Shown: positions 50,301 through 58,693 of the stretch, one piece after another
Layout of the letters: each line of letters begins with the position of its first letter
How positions within the stretch are numbered: the first letter of the stretch is position 1
From: Hylemonella sp.
GTDB taxonomy: Bacteria > Pseudomonadota > Gammaproteobacteria > Burkholderiales > Burkholderiaceae_C
Length of the DNA stretch: 64,000 nt
Direction: 5' to 3'
NCBI GenBank assembly: GCA_030695415.1
Contig: JAUYQZ010000023.1
Location: 34,412-98,411 of the forward strand
Position numbers and translations under genes: made by a program
Notes under the pieces: model-generated
Databases searched by the model: none
Told to the model about the DNA's origin: nothing
The model's input: only the letters and a program-made list of their open reading frames with translations

Positions 50301-53300
50301 CAACGTCTTTCTCAACGAGGCGGACGAGTGGTCGCGTCGTCTGCTTACCGAGCTCAACGAGTGGTCGCTGGAGTTGCATAACCCGGTGCCGGATACCGCC
50401 ATTGCACTGGCCCACTCGCTGGGGGGCAGTTCGGCGACGGTCGGCTTCTCCGCGCTTTCCGAGATTGCCCGCGCCCTCGAGCATGCGATGCAGCACGTTC
50501 AGTTGCACGGCCAGGGACAGCCCGAGCACGCTCAGGTGTTCGTGGCCGCTGCCGACAATATCCGCCATCTGCTGCACCAGTTCGCCGCCGGTTTCCTGAA
50601 GGCCCCGGAGCCCGGGCTGGTCGAGGCGCTGAATGCGATCCACAGCACCGAATTTGCCCAGCTCGATTCCCTGGAGCCAGACGATGTCGGGGGTCACGCA
50701 GGGCTCACGGTCACCGAAGAGACTGAGTTCGATCTGGGGGATCTGACCTTCGACTTCGAGCCCGTCAAGCCGGCTGCACCGGTTGCGGCGCCTGCGCCCA
50801 AGCTGATGCCGGCGGCAGTGGTACCCCCGCCAGTGCCAGCCGCCACTCCCAGGCCGCCTGCTGCCGCTCTGCCCGGCGCGGCCCGGATCGTGCTGGACGA
50901 CAGTGATGAGGAGATCGATGCCGTCGACGTGCTCGATCCCGACCTGTTCCCGATCTTCGAGGAAGAGGCCACCGAGCTCATGCCCCAGATGGCAGCTGCG
51001 CTGCGCCAGTGGTCTGAACAGCCTGATAACGGCGGCGCCCGTCTGGACGTGCTGCGCGTGCTGCACACCCTCAAGGGCAGTGCCCGTCTGGCCGGCGCCA
51101 TGCGCCTGGGCGAGATGACGCACCGCATGGAGTCGGCCATCGAGCAGATGGGCAGCGAGTTCATCCAGTCGGCCCAGATCGAACCGATGCTCACGCGTTA
51201 CGACCGTCTGCAGCAAGTGTTTGACGAACTCTGTCGCGGCCCCCTGGAAGAGGCGTATGTGCCCGAAGCTCCGGCGTCCCGCCCCACCCCCTCAGTGGCA
51301 CAGGCTGCTGTTGCTGCACCGGACACGCAGACTGAGCTTGAGTCTGCGGTCATGGCAGCCCTGCGGCCGTCGCTGCCTGTGCGGCCGGCGGTGGCGGCAG
51401 CCGCCATGCTGCCGGCCAGGCTGCCGACGGCTGCGCCGTCCCGCTCTACTTCCGGTCAGACTGTGCGGGTGCGCTCGCAACTGCTGGACCGCTTGGTCAA
51501 CCAGGCCGGCGAAGTCATGATCACCCGCAGCCGCCTGGATCAGCGGCTGGGCCAGCTCAACGGTTCCCTCGGCGAGCTGACGGCCAATCTGGATCGCCTG
51601 CGCACGCACCTGCGGGACGTCGAACTGCAGGCCGAGTCGCAGATGCAGTCGCGTCTGGCGCAGGCCAAGGACACAGCCCAAGGTTTCGATCCGCTGGAGT
51701 TCGACCGCTTCACGCGTGTGCAGGAGCTCACCCGCATGATGGCCGAGTCGGTCAACGACGTGGCGACCGTGCAGCGCAACCTCCAGCAGACCATCAGCGG
51801 CACCGAGGACGACCTGATTGCCCAGGCACGCCAGACGCGTGAATTGCAGCGCGACCTGCTGCGCACGCGCATGATGGAGTTTGAGGGCATCTCCGAGCGC
51901 CTCTACGGCGTGGTGCGCCAGGCGGCCAAGGATGCCGGCAAGCAGGTCAAGCTCGACATCACCGGCGGCACGATGGAGATTGACCGCGGCGTGCTCGACC
52001 GCATGACGCCTGCCTTCGAGCACATGTTGCGCAATTCCGTGGGGCACGGCATCGAGAGCCCGCAACAACGAGAGGCTGCCGGCAAGCCGGCTGCGGGCAC
52101 GATCACCATCAGCCTGCACCAGGAAGGCAACGACGTCTCGGTCGTTTTCAGCGACAACGGCGCCGGCCTGAACCTGCCCCGCATCCGCGAGAAGGCCGTG
52201 GCCCAGGGCCTGATCGCACCGGGTCAGCCGCTCAGCGATGCCGATGCCGCCAACCTGATCTTCACGCCGGGTTTCTCCACAGCCGCCAGCGTGACCGAAC
52301 TGTCCGGACGCGGTATCGGCATGGACGTGGTGCGCTCCGAGGTCCAGGCCCTGGGTGGCCGTATCGAGACCGCCACCACGGCCGGTGCCGGCACCAGCTT
52401 CAAGCTGGTGCTGCCGCTGACCACCGCCGTCACCCAGGTGATCATGCTGCGCATGGGGGCACTGAGCATCGGCGTACCCGCCAACCTGGTCGAGATCGTG
52501 CGTCGTCTCACTTATGCCGAACTGGAGCAGGCCTACGCCAAGGGCAGCATCGAGTTCGGTGGTGAGGCCGTGCCCTTCTTCTGGTCCGGTGCGCTCTTGC
52601 AAGCCTCGACCCGCAGCCACGAGCACGTCGGCAAGACCCAACCGGTCGTGCTGCTGCGCAGCGCCGGCCAGCGCCTTGCCATCCACGTCGACGAAGTGCT
52701 GGGCAACCAGGAAGTCGTGGTGAAGAACCTCGGCCCGCAACTGGCACGCATGCCGGGTCTGGCCGGCATGTCCGTGCTCGCTTCCGGCGCGGTCGTGCTG
52801 ATCTACAACCCGGTGGCCTTGGCCACCGTGTTCGGCGACAAGGCCTATGAATTGCAGCAGGCCAGCAGCGAGCCGACGGCGCAGGGCAAACCCCTCGTTC
52901 CCGTCGCCGAGCAGATGGCTCCGGGTCCGGGCGGTGAACTGCCGCTGGTGTTGGTGGTGGACGATTCCATCACCGTGCGCCGCGTCACGCAGCGCCTGCT
53001 GCGCCGCGAAGGTTACCGGGTGGCGATGGCGGCCGACGGCCTGCAGGCGCTCGAACGTCTGGCCGAGGAGCGTCCGGCGGTGGTGTTGTCCGATATCGAG
53101 ATGCCCCGCATGGACGGATTCGACCTGGCACGCAATATCCGCGCTGACGCCAAGCTGCGCGACCTGCCCATCATCATGATCACTTCACGGATTGCCGAAA
53201 AGCATCGTGAACACGCCAAGGAGCTGGGCGTCGATCACTATCTGGGCAAGCCCTATGGCGAAGACGAGCTGCTGGGACTCGTGAAGCACTATTGCACCCA

Positions 53301-53316
53301 GGCCGTCCCGGCCTGA
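47344..53316 (+). CDS. chpA: Chp system hybrid histidine kinase/response regulator ChpA (PilL)
   Basis: The 1,990-residue CheA-like hybrid has a ~600-residue N-terminal helical region and three Hpt domains: His676 (FHTLKGSSRMVG), a degenerate one with His1024 (AHSLGGSSATVG, Lys replaced by Gly) and His1241 (LHTLKGSARLAG). These are followed by dimerisation and HATPase domains (EHMLRNSVGHGIES, SDNGAGLNLPRI, GRGIGMDVVRSEVQ), a CheW domain and a receiver with Asp1917 (VVLSDIEMPRMDG). It phosphorylates PilG and PilH. Ala/Pro-rich linkers separate the modules. P. aeruginosa ChpA (~2,480 residues) has more phosphotransfer modules. Methyltransferase pilK and methylesterase chpB do not follow. Confidence 0.94.
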   Translation: MQAIAAASGNDDQPVNDLGPLAWVLDELRKSLDGAAKAIRRFVRDAELARGSDLESLDASQLRIARQQLHQAVGALEMVGLPEPAKVLRALEALAQKFVERPESCSEDAATKVERASFALIEYLESVLRGKSASAVALFPQYRDVLELVGEERVHPAELWAHAWRWIDADIPALPAPLAYDPTVRSQLDAGVLKVVKTGSVSSAKSLRDICLGLAAGRQTLEERSFWKICAAYFEALALKLCPSDVYVKRAASRVLMQYSTLARGKSDVSDRLAQDLLFFCAQAAPADAQSAPALSAVRLAYGLAQTKPVNYDTPQYGRFDPAVLVQARKRIATATETWSALSGGDTNRLKVVSEQFTLVGESLLKLHPENKELARSLLKAVDGTVRSGEPPTTPVAMEVATSILYLDAAYEDMDPTESNMRERSDRLARRLDHVVAGGQPEALEPWMEELYRRVSDRQTMGSVVEELRSSLTEIEKSLDTFFRNPKEKSPLNDVPNLLAQMRGVFSVLGLDQASLATVRMRDTVEKFLVDTIDEDTARTGVFEKFGNSLGALGFLIDMLSYQRALAKKLFVYDEELGEFKPLMGRERETAAVAPEPPPVPAPFAAPSPTPMARPSVAAPPPAAPQASADDDGAELRDIFLDEAREVARNGQDAVSALLGDPADLSHQTTLRRAFHTLKGSSRMVGFTEFGEAAWAMEQMMNNWLAEQKPARPELLQLSSAALHGLGQWIEDIAGGNDAGWSAAPFRASADAMRADGKFVALALQNVSAPTAAAAPVAAPELPELSEEPPPLDFASTQMFDFELHDAKVPGKPAPRAAAVGSSPLGDIGDIDFSSLAGVPPVAAPAATAAAAPSDMAIDWASTSLAGPEDLMSLSANGAGLDWAPTSLAGPEDLAPLKREKGVDQDWAATRMAEPAELPALDLPELQNKWSDTATGSIDELTDAPDTQPAGIEGFELELPHAATPVEAAEEQVKVIGTLRIGIPLYNVFLNEADEWSRRLLTELNEWSLELHNPVPDTAIALAHSLGGSSATVGFSALSEIARALEHAMQHVQLHGQGQPEHAQVFVAAADNIRHLLHQFAAGFLKAPEPGLVEALNAIHSTEFAQLDSLEPDDVGGHAGLTVTEETEFDLGDLTFDFEPVKPAAPVAAPAPKLMPAAVVPPPVPAATPRPPAAALPGAARIVLDDSDEEIDAVDVLDPDLFPIFEEEATELMPQMAAALRQWSEQPDNGGARLDVLRVLHTLKGSARLAGAMRLGEMTHRMESAIEQMGSEFIQSAQIEPMLTRYDRLQQVFDELCRGPLEEAYVPEAPASRPTPSVAQAAVAAPDTQTELESAVMAALRPSLPVRPAVAAAAMLPARLPTAAPSRSTSGQTVRVRSQLLDRLVNQAGEVMITRSRLDQRLGQLNGSLGELTANLDRLRTHLRDVELQAESQMQSRLAQAKDTAQGFDPLEFDRFTRVQELTRMMAESVNDVATVQRNLQQTISGTEDDLIAQARQTRELQRDLLRTRMMEFEGISERLYGVVRQAAKDAGKQVKLDITGGTMEIDRGVLDRMTPAFEHMLRNSVGHGIESPQQREAAGKPAAGTITISLHQEGNDVSVVFSDNGAGLNLPRIREKAVAQGLIAPGQPLSDADAANLIFTPGFSTAASVTELSGRGIGMDVVRSEVQALGGRIETATTAGAGTSFKLVLPLTTAVTQVIMLRMGALSIGVPANLVEIVRRLTYAELEQAYAKGSIEFGGEAVPFFWSGALLQASTRSHEHVGKTQPVVLLRSAGQRLAIHVDEVLGNQEVVVKNLGPQLARMPGLAGMSVLASGAVVLIYNPVALATVFGDKAYELQQASSEPTAQGKPLVPVAEQMAPGPGGELPLVLVVDDSITVRRVTQRLLRREGYRVAMAADGLQALERLAEERPAVVLSDIEMPRMDGFDLARNIRADAKLRDLPIIMITSRIAEKHREHAKELGVDHYLGKPYGEDELLGLVKHYCTQAVPA
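49909..50112 (+). repeat. Threefold peptide repeat in the ChpA linker
   Basis: Residues ~856-923 of ChpA contain three copies of a D-W-A-x-T-x-x-A-x-P-x-x-L unit (IDWASTSLAGPEDL, LDWAPTSLAGPEDL, QDWAATRMAEPAEL), spaced 24-25 residues apart. The first two DNA copies are nearly identical, so the linker grows by tandem duplication. Confidence 0.7.
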
Positions 53317-53320
53317 TCCT

Positions 53321-53350
53321 TGACCCGCGCAGCTCGGCTGCGTGGGTCAG
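53321..53350 (+). terminator. Probable intrinsic terminator of the pil-chp operon
   Basis: TGACCCGCGCAGC pairs with GCTGCGTGGGTCA (one G-U pair) around a TCG loop, followed by the T-rich GTCTTCCTCCTTTTC. It overlaps the last bases of the convergent phrB gene. Confidence 0.7.
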
Positions 53351-54831
53351 TCTTCCTCCTTTTCTCCGGTCTTGCGCACCACGGCGTAGCGCGCCAGGGT
53401 CTGCGCGCGCGCCACGTCATGGGCAACCAGTGGCTGGGGGTAGCCGCTGCCCAGGGTGACGCCGGCGCCCGCCAATTCCACCGGGCCAGCCAGCCAGGGG
53501 GCGTGCAGGGCGGCGTCGGACAGGGCCGCCAGCTGCGGCAGGTAGCGACGGATGAAACGGCCCTGCGGGTCGAACTTCTTGCTCTGGCTGACCGGGTTGA
53601 AGATGCGGAACCAGGGCTGGGCATCGCAGCCGCTGGAGGCTACCCATTGCCAGCCGCCGTTGTTGGAGGCGAGGTCGAAGTCGTTGAGCTTCTCGGCGAA
53701 GTAGCGTTCGCCCCAGCGCCAGTCGATCCCCAGATCTTTCACCAGGAAGCTGCCGGCCACCATGCGCAGCCGGTTGTGCATGTAGCCGCTCTGGTTGAGC
53801 TGGGCCATGGCGGCATCGACGATGGGGTAACCCGTGCGGCCCTCGCACCAGGCGGCGAAAAGGGCCTCGGCATGCGCACCCTGTTCCCAGGCGATGGCAT
53901 CGTAGGCCGGCCGGAAGGCGCTGCCGGCCACATGCGGGAAGTTGGCCAGGATCTGGCTGTAGAACTCGCGCCAGATCAGCTCGCTGAGCCAGACCGCTGC
54001 GCCCGCGCTGCCATGGGCCTGGCGCTGCTGGGCCGTGGCGACCAGACGCCGCAGGGAGATGGTGCCGAAGCGCAGGTGCACGCCCAGATAGCTCGGTCCC
54101 TTGAGTGCCGGAAAGTCGCGTGTCTCATGGTACTGGTCCATGCGATCAAAGAAATCCTCAAAGAGCTCTCGGGCACCAGGGCTGCCGGTGGGGATCTTCA
54201 GCTGCGTCAGATTGCTGGGTACGAAACCGAGCTCGGCCAGTGTCGGGACGCCGTCTCGCAGCCCGGCGGGTCGGGGTGCGAGACGGCTGGCCAGCGGCGC
54301 GCAGTCGAACACCGGCAGCGGTGTCGCCTGCAGCCGCGCCAGCCAGCTCCGCTTGTAGGGGGTGAAGACCGTGTAGGGTGTGCCGCCGCCCGTCAGGATC
54401 TCCCGTCCTTCAAAGATCACGTGGTCCTTGCAGGTGTGCAGGGCGATGCCCAGGCTGGCAAGCTCGCCCCGCACCCGGGCATCCCGCGCCTGGGCCAGCG
54501 GCTCGTAGTCGTGCGCGGCGTAGACGGCCTGCACGTCGAGCTGCCTGGCGAGGGTCGACAGGGTTTCGGGGGGGTGGCCGTGCCGGACGATCAGGCCGGC
54601 TGCTTCCACGCCGGCGATCGCGCGCAAGTCCTTATCCAGCTCGAGCAGGCTGGCGCGGATGAACTCCACCCGCCGGTCCACGCGCGGCAGCGGATCAAGG
54701 ATATCGCGGTCGAAAATGAAGGCGCAATACACGCGCTGGCACTGCTGCAGGGCCAGGTGGAGGGCCGCATGGTCGTCAACGCGAAGGTCGCGCCGGAACC
54801 AGACCAGGCCCGAGTCGATGGATTTGTTCAT
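53347..54831 (-). CDS. phrB: Deoxyribodipyrimidine photolyase
   Basis: The 494-residue flavoprotein repairs cyclobutane pyrimidine dimers with light. The N-terminal antenna domain starts LVWFRRDLRVDDHAALHLAL. The FAD domain has ELIWREFYSQILANFPHV, WCEGRTGYPIVDAAMAQLNQ, YMHNRLRMVAGSFLVKDLGI and NNGGWQWVASSGCDAQPWFR, all typical of class I CPD photolyases. Length matches E. coli PhrB (472). It is divergent from yqgE with only 19 bp between starts. Confidence 0.95.
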   Translation of the reverse strand: MNKSIDSGLVWFRRDLRVDDHAALHLALQQCQRVYCAFIFDRDILDPLPRVDRRVEFIRASLLELDKDLRAIAGVEAAGLIVRHGHPPETLSTLARQLDVQAVYAAHDYEPLAQARDARVRGELASLGIALHTCKDHVIFEGREILTGGGTPYTVFTPYKRSWLARLQATPLPVFDCAPLASRLAPRPAGLRDGVPTLAELGFVPSNLTQLKIPTGSPGARELFEDFFDRMDQYHETRDFPALKGPSYLGVHLRFGTISLRRLVATAQQRQAHGSAGAAVWLSELIWREFYSQILANFPHVAGSAFRPAYDAIAWEQGAHAEALFAAWCEGRTGYPIVDAAMAQLNQSGYMHNRLRMVAGSFLVKDLGIDWRWGERYFAEKLNDFDLASNNGGWQWVASSGCDAQPWFRIFNPVSQSKKFDPQGRFIRRYLPQLAALSDAALHAPWLAGPVELAGAGVTLGSGYPQPLVAHDVARAQTLARYAVVRKTGEKEED

Positions 54832-54850
54832 GAACCGCTAAAATCACACT

Positions 54851-55450
54851 ATGGCCGATGATTCTGCACCCATCAACCTCACGAATCATTTCCTGATCGC
54901 GATGCCCGGTCTGGCTGACGAGACCTTCTCAAAAAGCGTGGTCTATCTGTGCGAGCACAGCGAGCGGGGTGCGCTGGGGCTGCTGATCAACAAACCCAGC
55001 GACATCAAGCTGCAGGGCCTGTTCGACAAGGTCGAGCTGCCGCTGGGGCGTGCCGATCTCAGGGACGCCCCGGTTTTCCACGGTGGCCCGGTCCAGACCG
55101 AGCGAGGTTTTGTGCTGCATGAAGCCCTGCAGGAACCGGCCGCCGAGAAGCCGGAACCCGTCTACGCCTCCACCATGATGATTCCCGGCGGTCTGGAGAT
55201 GACGACCTCGCGTGACGTGCTGGAGGCGCTGTCCACCGGGGCCGGCCCCAGCCGCGTGCTGGTCTCCCTGGGCTACTCGGCCTGGGGCCAGGGCCAGCTC
55301 GAATCGGAAATCGGCGAAAACAGCTGGCTCACCGTCCACGCCGACCCCGTCGTGATCTTCGAGACACCCGTCGCGCAGCGCTACGACAAGGCCCTCTCCC
55401 TGCTCGGACTGCAGGCCTGGATGCTCTCACCCGATGCGGGGCACGCATGA
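54851..55450 (+). CDS. YqgE/AlgH family protein
   Basis: The 199-residue protein has the family pattern LTNHFLIAMPGLADETFSKS, ERGALGLLINKPSDI, VFHGGPVQTERGFVLH and LGYSAWGQGQLESEI. No biochemical role is firmly known. It is the first gene of a tightly overlapped run (ATGA into ruvX, ATGA into pyrR), a conserved order in many proteobacteria. Confidence 0.92.
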   Translation: MADDSAPINLTNHFLIAMPGLADETFSKSVVYLCEHSERGALGLLINKPSDIKLQGLFDKVELPLGRADLRDAPVFHGGPVQTERGFVLHEALQEPAAEKPEPVYASTMMIPGGLEMTTSRDVLEALSTGAGPSRVLVSLGYSAWGQGQLESEIGENSWLTVHADPVVIFETPVAQRYDKALSLLGLQAWMLSPDAGHA

Positions 55451-55872
55451 GCGCGACGACTGCGCCACTTGTGATGTCCATCCCCGCAGTACAGCAAACT
55501 TTTCTCGCCCTGGATTTTGGCCTCAAACGCACGGGCGTGGCCGTGGGCAACCGAATGCTGCGCCAAGCCCAGCCCCAAACCACGATCCGGGCTGAAGGGG
55601 ATGCCCGCTTCGAACACATCGCCGAACGTCTCAAGGAGTGGCAGCCCGATGCGCTGGTCGTGGGTGTGCCGTTTCACCCGGATGGCGCAGCCCATGAAAA
55701 TACAGTGCGGGCCCGGAAGTTTGCACGCCAGCTGCGCGGCCGGTTCGGCCTGCCGGTCCACGAGGTTGACGAACGTTACAGCACCACCGAGGCCCGTGCG
55801 GCCGGTGCGGCAGATGCCGACGCGGGAGCGGCCTGTGTCATCCTGGAACAGTTTTTGAGGAACCTGGAATGA
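55447..55872 (+). CDS. ruvX: Putative pre-16S rRNA nuclease / Holliday junction resolvase-like YqgF
   Basis: The 141-residue RNase H-fold protein has FLALDFGLKRTGVAVGN (catalytic Asp), LVVGVPFHPDGA and EVDERYSTTEA (catalytic Glu/Asp region). YqgF trims the 5' end of 16S rRNA in E. coli; the RuvX name comes from similarity to RuvC. Overlaps both neighbours by four bases. Confidence 0.92.
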   Translation: MSATTAPLVMSIPAVQQTFLALDFGLKRTGVAVGNRMLRQAQPQTTIRAEGDARFEHIAERLKEWQPDALVVGVPFHPDGAAHENTVRARKFARQLRGRFGLPVHEVDERYSTTEARAAGAADADAGAACVILEQFLRNLE

Positions 55873-56366
55873 GCACCCTCACACTTGATGCCGAGGCCCT
55901 GTACCGCGAACTGCTGCGCGGCGTGCAGGGCCTGTGCACGCCGGAAACCCGCCTGGTCGGCGTGACTTCGGGCGGCGCCTGGCTGGCCGAACGCCTGCAG
56001 CGCGACCTCAAACTCCCCGGCGAGCACGGTGCGATTTCCTCCGCCATGCACCGCGACGACTTCGCCCAGCGCGGTCTGGCCGGTGGCGGCCAGACCGTGT
56101 TGCCTTTCGATGTCAACGAGGCGCGGATCATCGTGCTTGACGATGTGCTCTACACCGGCCGCACCATCCGCGCCGTCATCAACGAACTGTTCGACTACGG
56201 CCGCCCCGCCGACATCAAGCTCGCCGTGCTGGTGGACCGTGGCGGGCGTGAACTGCCCATCCAGGCCGACTTCGCGGCCGCGCGCGTGGCGCTGGCGGCT
56301 GACCAGTCGCTGGCGCTGGAGCGCGACAAGAACGAACGTTTCAGCTTCCAGGTGGAGGCTGCATGA
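55869..56366 (+). CDS. pyrR: Bifunctional pyr operon regulator/uracil phosphoribosyltransferase PyrR
   Basis: The 165-residue type I phosphoribosyltransferase has the PRPP loop [19 protein letters not shown] and a PyrR-like [17 protein letters not shown]. In Gram-positives PyrR controls attenuation of pyr mRNA; in proteobacteria its position before pyrB suggests pyrimidine control, but no PyrR-binding loop was recognised in the leader. Coupled to ruvX by an ATGA overlap. Confidence 0.92.
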   Translation: MSTLTLDAEALYRELLRGVQGLCTPETRLVGVTSGGAWLAERLQRDLKLPGEHGAISSAMHRDDFAQRGLAGGGQTVLPFDVNEARIIVLDDVLYTGRTIRAVINELFDYGRPADIKLAVLVDRGGRELPIQADFAAARVALAADQSLALERDKNERFSFQVEAA

Positions 56367-56418
56367 TGTGCCCCGTGCGCTTCGAGCCTTCCTGACCGAA
56401 CCGACCCAGGCCAGACCT

Positions 56419-57381
56419 ATGCTGTACAAACGCAACCCCCAACTCAACAAGCACGGCGAACTGATCCATCTGCTGTCCACCGAGGGACTGCCGCGCGACA
56501 TCCTGACCCACATCCTGGACACGGCGGCCAACTTCGTCAGCGTCAGCGACCGGGAGGTCAAGAAGGTTCCGCTGCTGCGTGGAAAGAGCGTGTTCAACCT
56601 CTTCTTCGAGAACTCGACGCGCACGCGCACCACCTTCGAGATCGCCGCCACGCGTCTGAGTGCCGACGTCATCAACCTGGATATCGCGCGCTCCTCGGCC
56701 TCCAAGGGGGAGAGCCTGCTGGACACCATCGCCAACCTCAGCGCCATGGCGGCCGACCTTTTCGTGGTGCGGCACAGCGAGTCCGGCGCGCCCTACCTGA
56801 TCGCCCAGCACGTGGCGCCGCACGTGCACGTCATCAACGCCGGCGACGGCCGCCACGCGCACCCCACCCAGGGCCTGCTGGACATGTACACGATCCGGCA
56901 CTACAAGAAGGATTTTTCCAACCTCACGGTGGCCATCGTGGGCGACGTGCTGCATTCGCGCGTGGCGCGCTCCGACATCCATGCACTCACGACCTTGGGC
57001 TGCGCCGAGGTGCGCGTGGTCGGCCCCAAGACCCTGGTGCCGTCCACCATGGCGCCCATGGGCGTGCGCGTCTGCCACACGCTGGAAGAAGGCATCCAGG
57101 GCTGCGATGTCATCATCGCGCTGCGCTTGCAGAACGAGCGCATGAGTGGCGCCCTGCTGCCCTCCAGCCAGGAATACTTCAAGAGCTTCGGCCTCACACC
57201 CGAGAGGCTGCAGCTGGCCAAGCCGGACGCCATCGTCATGCACCCGGGCCCGATCAACCGCGGCGTCGAGATCGACTCCAACGTCGTGGACGGCAAGCAG
57301 AGCGTCATCCTGCCGCAGGTCACCTTCGGTATCGCGGTGCGCATGGCGGTGATGAGCATCGTGGCCGGTAACGAGGCGTGA
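56419..57381 (+). CDS. pyrB: Aspartate carbamoyltransferase catalytic subunit
   Basis: The 320-residue enzyme forms carbamoyl-aspartate in pyrimidine synthesis. It shows [20 protein letters not shown] (carbamoyl-phosphate site), [36 protein letters not shown] and [12 protein letters not shown] (aspartate site). No pyrI regulatory subunit follows; instead the non-catalytic dihydroorotase-like gene lies 16 bp downstream. That matches the PyrB-PyrC' complex known in Pseudomonas. Confidence 0.96.
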   Translation: MLYKRNPQLNKHGELIHLLSTEGLPRDILTHILDTAANFVSVSDREVKKVPLLRGKSVFNLFFENSTRTRTTFEIAATRLSADVINLDIARSSASKGESLLDTIANLSAMAADLFVVRHSESGAPYLIAQHVAPHVHVINAGDGRHAHPTQGLLDMYTIRHYKKDFSNLTVAIVGDVLHSRVARSDIHALTTLGCAEVRVVGPKTLVPSTMAPMGVRVCHTLEEGIQGCDVIIALRLQNERMSGALLPSSQEYFKSFGLTPERLQLAKPDAIVMHPGPINRGVEIDSNVVDGKQSVILPQVTFGIAVRMAVMSIVAGNEA

Positions 57382-57397
57382 GCGGGAGCAAACCAGA

Positions 57398-58693
57398 ATG
57401 AAACTGTTGATCAAGAGCGGCCGCGTCATCGACCCGGCCAGCAACCGCGACGAGATCGCCGACGTGGCCATCGCCGCCGGCCGCATTCTGGCCATCGGTC
57501 GGGTGCCCGCCGACTTTGCGCCCAACCGCGTGGTCGAGGCGGGCGGTTGCGTTGTCGCCCCGGGTCTGATGGACCTGGCCGTGCGCTTGCGCGAGCCTGG
57601 CCACGAACACGAGGGCATGCTCGAATCCGAGATGGCGGCCACCGTGGCCGGCGGTATCACCAGCCTGGCCTGCCCTCCCGACACCGACCCCGTGCTGGAT
57701 GAGCCAGGTCTGGTCGAGATGCTCAAGTTCCGCGCCGAGAAACTGCACCAGGCGCGCGTCTTTCCCATCGGCGCGCTCACACGCAACCTGCTGGGCGAGA
57801 TCCTGACCGAGATGGTCGAGCTCACCGAATCCGGATGCGTGGCCTTCGGCCAGGCCGACGTGCCCTTGGTCAACACCCAGGTCCTGCAGCGCGCCTTTCA
57901 GTACGCCAGCACTTTCGGCTATGCCATCTGGCTGCGGCCCAACGACCACTATCTGGGCCAGGGCGTGGCAGCCAGCGGTGCGCTGGCCACTCGCCTGGGC
58001 CTCTCGGGCGTGCCGGTGGCAGCCGAAACGATTGCCCTGCACACCATCTTCGATGTGATGCGCAACACGGGCGCGCGCGTGCATCTCTGTCGACTGAGCA
58101 GTGCGGCTGGGCTGGCGCTGGTGCGTCAGGCCAAGGACGCGGGCCTGCCCGTGACCTGCGACGTGAGCATCAACTCCCTGCACCTGACCGATACCGACAT
58201 CGGCTATTTCGACAGCCGCATGCGACTCACTCCCCCGCTGCGCCAGCAGTCTGACCGCGACGCCCTGCGCGAAGGACTGGCCGACGGCACCATCGATGCG
58301 CTGGTTTCCGACCATACGCCGGTGGACGAGGACGCCAAGATGCTGCCCTTCGCCGAGGCCGAGCCCGGCGCCACCGGTGTCGAGCTGCTGCTGAGCCTGG
58401 CACTGAAGTGGGGCCAGGAAAGCGGCGTGGGCCTTACGCGTGCGCTGGCCGTGATTACCAGCGAGCCGGCCCGTGTGCTGGGCAGCGCGCTGGGCACCCT
58501 GCAGGCCAGCGCTGGCCAGCTCGTGGTGGGCGGCGTGGCCGATGTCTGCGTGTTCGACCCGCAGGCCGAGTGGACAGTGTCGCCGCAGGCCCTGCGCAGC
58601 CAGGGCAAGCACACGCCCTTTGCTGGTTACGAGTTGCCCGCGCGCGTGCGTTGCACCATCGTGGGTGGGCAGATTGCATACCAATCGGCATAA
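57398..58693 (+). CDS. Dihydroorotase-like, probably non-catalytic PyrC' (PyrX)
   Basis: The 431-residue amidohydrolase-fold protein aligns with type I dihydroorotase but has lost the metal site. The HxH of GLIDLHVHLREPG is replaced (GLMDLAVRLREPG; Ala61, Arg63). The carboxylated-Lys region reads GCVAFGQADVPLVN, and the usual HxHVS segment is HLCRLSS. SDHTPVDEDAK keeps an Asp-His. In Pseudomonas, such PyrC' binds PyrB and is needed for ATCase stability without DHOase activity. The same job is inferred here; the active pyrC should be elsewhere. Confidence 0.88.
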   Translation: MKLLIKSGRVIDPASNRDEIADVAIAAGRILAIGRVPADFAPNRVVEAGGCVVAPGLMDLAVRLREPGHEHEGMLESEMAATVAGGITSLACPPDTDPVLDEPGLVEMLKFRAEKLHQARVFPIGALTRNLLGEILTEMVELTESGCVAFGQADVPLVNTQVLQRAFQYASTFGYAIWLRPNDHYLGQGVAASGALATRLGLSGVPVAAETIALHTIFDVMRNTGARVHLCRLSSAAGLALVRQAKDAGLPVTCDVSINSLHLTDTDIGYFDSRMRLTPPLRQQSDRDALREGLADGTIDALVSDHTPVDEDAKMLPFAEAEPGATGVELLLSLALKWGQESGVGLTRALAVITSEPARVLGSALGTLQASAGQLVVGGVADVCVFDPQAEWTVSPQALRSQGKHTPFAGYELPARVRCTIVGGQIAYQSA

